A DNA stretch of 5,678 nucleotides from contig JAMJFV010000005.1 in assembly GCA_023544495.1 (NCBI GenBank), forward strand, positions 1 through 5,678, written 5' to 3'. Below are positions 4,502-5,678 of the stretch, piece after piece. Source of the stretch: ANME-2 cluster archaeon (GTDB lineage Archaea; Halobacteriota; Methanosarcinia; Methanosarcinales; Methanocomedenaceae). The notes beneath the pieces are model-generated. The model was not told the origin of the DNA. It did no database searches and was given only the letters and a program-made list of their open reading frames with translations. Made by a program: the position numbers and the translations under genes. Each line of letters begins with the position of its first letter. Within the stretch, counting starts at the first letter, position 1.

Positions 4502-5678
4502 ATGAGAGTTTACGATAAATCATACATTAAATTAAATGCCATTACCGAGAACGACAGGGTGCAGATAGTGCCTGAAGGGACACTGTCATCTGTGGCAAAA
4601 CCTATCATCAAACGTATCAATAAGATGTTCCTTGAAGAGAAACCCATATGTGTTGATGATGAAAAGATCATATTCTCATCATGGGCTCCTCCGGTCCCGG
4701 GTACGGCATTCGACCGCCTGATATCTGCACAGGTATCGGCCGTGCTGAAAAAACGCGTTCCCGACCAATCATCCATCGGCATTACCATGCGCTGTCCCAA
4801 CAGGTGCATCCACTGCGGGGCTGCTGATATCTTGGCAGACCCTGAACTCTCGCTTGAGGAAATAAACCGGGCAGTGGACGAGTCCATCGACCTTGGCTCG
4901 TATCTCATCTCATTTGACGGTGGAGAACCCATGCTCAGGAAAGACCTTCCCGAGATGATACGGCACGTAGATAAAACAAAAGCTATTGCAACTACCTTCA
5001 CATCCGGTTTCGGTCTTACTCCTGAGAAGGCAAAAGAACTGAAGGGAGCAGGGTTGTATGCATTGCGGGTCAGTATCGACAGTCCCCGTAAGGTCGAACA
5101 TGACCGTGTGCGAGGTCGCAGCGGCTCGTACGAGGATGCCATGAACGGCATCACAAATGCTATTGATGCAGGTTTGCTCACTGATATGTTCGTGGTGGTG
5201 TCACCCAATAATATTGATGAGCTGAACGATTTCTATGCACTTGCCGAAACAAAGGGCATGCATGAAATGTCATTATACGAGATCATCGCAGTGGGGAGGT
5301 GGCTTGACCATGAAGATGAGACCATCGGTACCAATGATGTTGACAGGTTGGGCAGGTTCCAGAAGGAGAAGAACAGGCTCACAGACGGCCCACGGGTAAC
5401 AGCATTTCCCTTTTTCATGGGACCCGATATGTTCGGCTGTTTTGCCGGTCGCAGGTGGGTTCACATAACCTCTGCGGGAGATGTGCTGCCCTGTGCTTAC
5501 ACACCACTTACGTTTGGGAATATCAGGGAAGAGCCGTTACAGGATATATGGAAGCGTATGGGCAAATCAGCCGCATACAAAAAAAGCGCCTCATCATGCC
5601 TGATGCGGGATAGCGCTTTCAGGGAGCGGTATATTCATACCATCCCTGAAGATGCTTCGTTACCTTTTAATATGTATG
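4502..5678 (+). CDS. Radical SAM protein with SPASM/twitch-like C-terminal cluster motif (3' end cut by window)
   Basis: Open from ATG 4502 to the window end, 392 codons with no stop. Residues 1-90 form an N-terminal domain I do not recognise. The radical SAM core follows: CPNRCIHC (98-105) is the CxxxCxxC motif for the 4Fe-4S cluster that cleaves S-adenosylmethionine, and DGGEP (139-143) is the SAM-binding GGE motif. LRVSID (188-193) and RGRSGSYEDAMNGI (204-217) are typical later strands of SPASM-type enzymes. C313, G326 and C331 fit the CX9-15GX4C signature of an auxiliary Fe-S cluster, followed by FGNI (338-341), a tryptophan at 350 and C366. No CX2CX5CX3C follows before the edge, so a one-cluster twitch domain is more likely than a full SPASM. 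Such enzymes modify peptides or cofactors, including haem precursors (AhbC, AhbD, NirJ), but this sequence does not clearly match those. The start lies 6 bases after ccmE with GGGA (4495-4498) close by, suggesting translational coupling. The substrate is unknown. Confidence 0.85.
   Translation, partial: MRVYDKSYIKLNAITENDRVQIVPEGTLSSVAKPIIKRINKMFLEEKPICVDDEKIIFSSWAPPVPGTAFDRLISAQVSAVLKKRVPDQSSIGITMRCPNRCIHCGAADILADPELSLEEINRAVDESIDLGSYLISFDGGEPMLRKDLPEMIRHVDKTKAIATTFTSGFGLTPEKAKELKGAGLYALRVSIDSPRKVEHDRVRGRSGSYEDAMNGITNAIDAGLLTDMFVVVSPNNIDELNDFYALAETKGMHEMSLYEIIAVGRWLDHEDETIGTNDVDRLGRFQKEKNRLTDGPRVTAFPFFMGPDMFGCFAGRRWVHITSAGDVLPCAYTPLTFGNIREEPLQDIWKRMGKSAAYKKSASSCLMRDSAFRERYIHTIPEDASLPFNMY
5583..5619. 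repeat. Nested inverted repeat inside the radical SAM gene
   Basis: Outer arms AAAGCGC (5583-5589) and GCGCTTT (5613-5619) enclose inner arms CATCA (5592-5596) and TGATG (5601-5605) with loop TGCC. The arms are exact. The structure falls within coding sequence around Cys366, so it may be chance. Confidence 0.4.

Noticed and set aside
4510..5208. Minus-strand open frame of 232 codons
   Set aside because: It is antisense to the radical SAM gene, which has CxxxCxxC and GGE motifs. The minus product is low in recognisable features and has no ribosome site.

Overview
The window looks like chromosomal DNA of a euryarchaeon related to Methanosarcinales or ANME-2. The evidence is a DUF1699-type protein (known to me from Methanosarcina-like genomes), an archaeal-type CobD, a cytochrome c maturation gene (CcmE) with the cysteine heme ligand known from archaea, a tRNA with an intron at position 37/38 and no encoded CCA, and AT-rich TATA-like promoters. 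Taxonomy is inferred from gene content only.

Layout. Positions 1-1211 (minus) hold a 3'-truncated cobD-like gene for corrinoid (B12) synthesis. A 170-bp divergent promoter region follows, then a small DUF1699 gene (1382-1777, plus). Convergent with it is an intron-containing tRNA-Arg(UCG) gene (1794-1901, minus). A second divergent promoter region leads to a 603-residue HD-domain phosphohydrolase (2025-3836, plus) of the SAMHD1/dGTPase-like COG1078 group, apparently made from a leaderless or nearly leaderless transcript.

After a 105-bp AT-rich gap comes a compact plus-strand cluster: a 54-residue CcmD-like membrane protein (3942-4106, GTG start), a CcmE heme chaperone with a CxxxY motif (4124-4495), and, 6 bases after the ccmE stop, a radical SAM protein with a SPASM/twitch-like cysteine motif (4502 to the window end, incomplete).

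How the parts relate. The last three genes look like one operon for haem attachment to c-type cytochromes, with an unassigned radical SAM enzyme as the least explained member. The other genes (corrinoid synthesis, tRNA-Arg, nucleotide hydrolysis, DUF1699) look like ordinary housekeeping or lineage-specific genes with their own promoters. I see no insertion sequence, CRISPR array, phage gene or replication origin.
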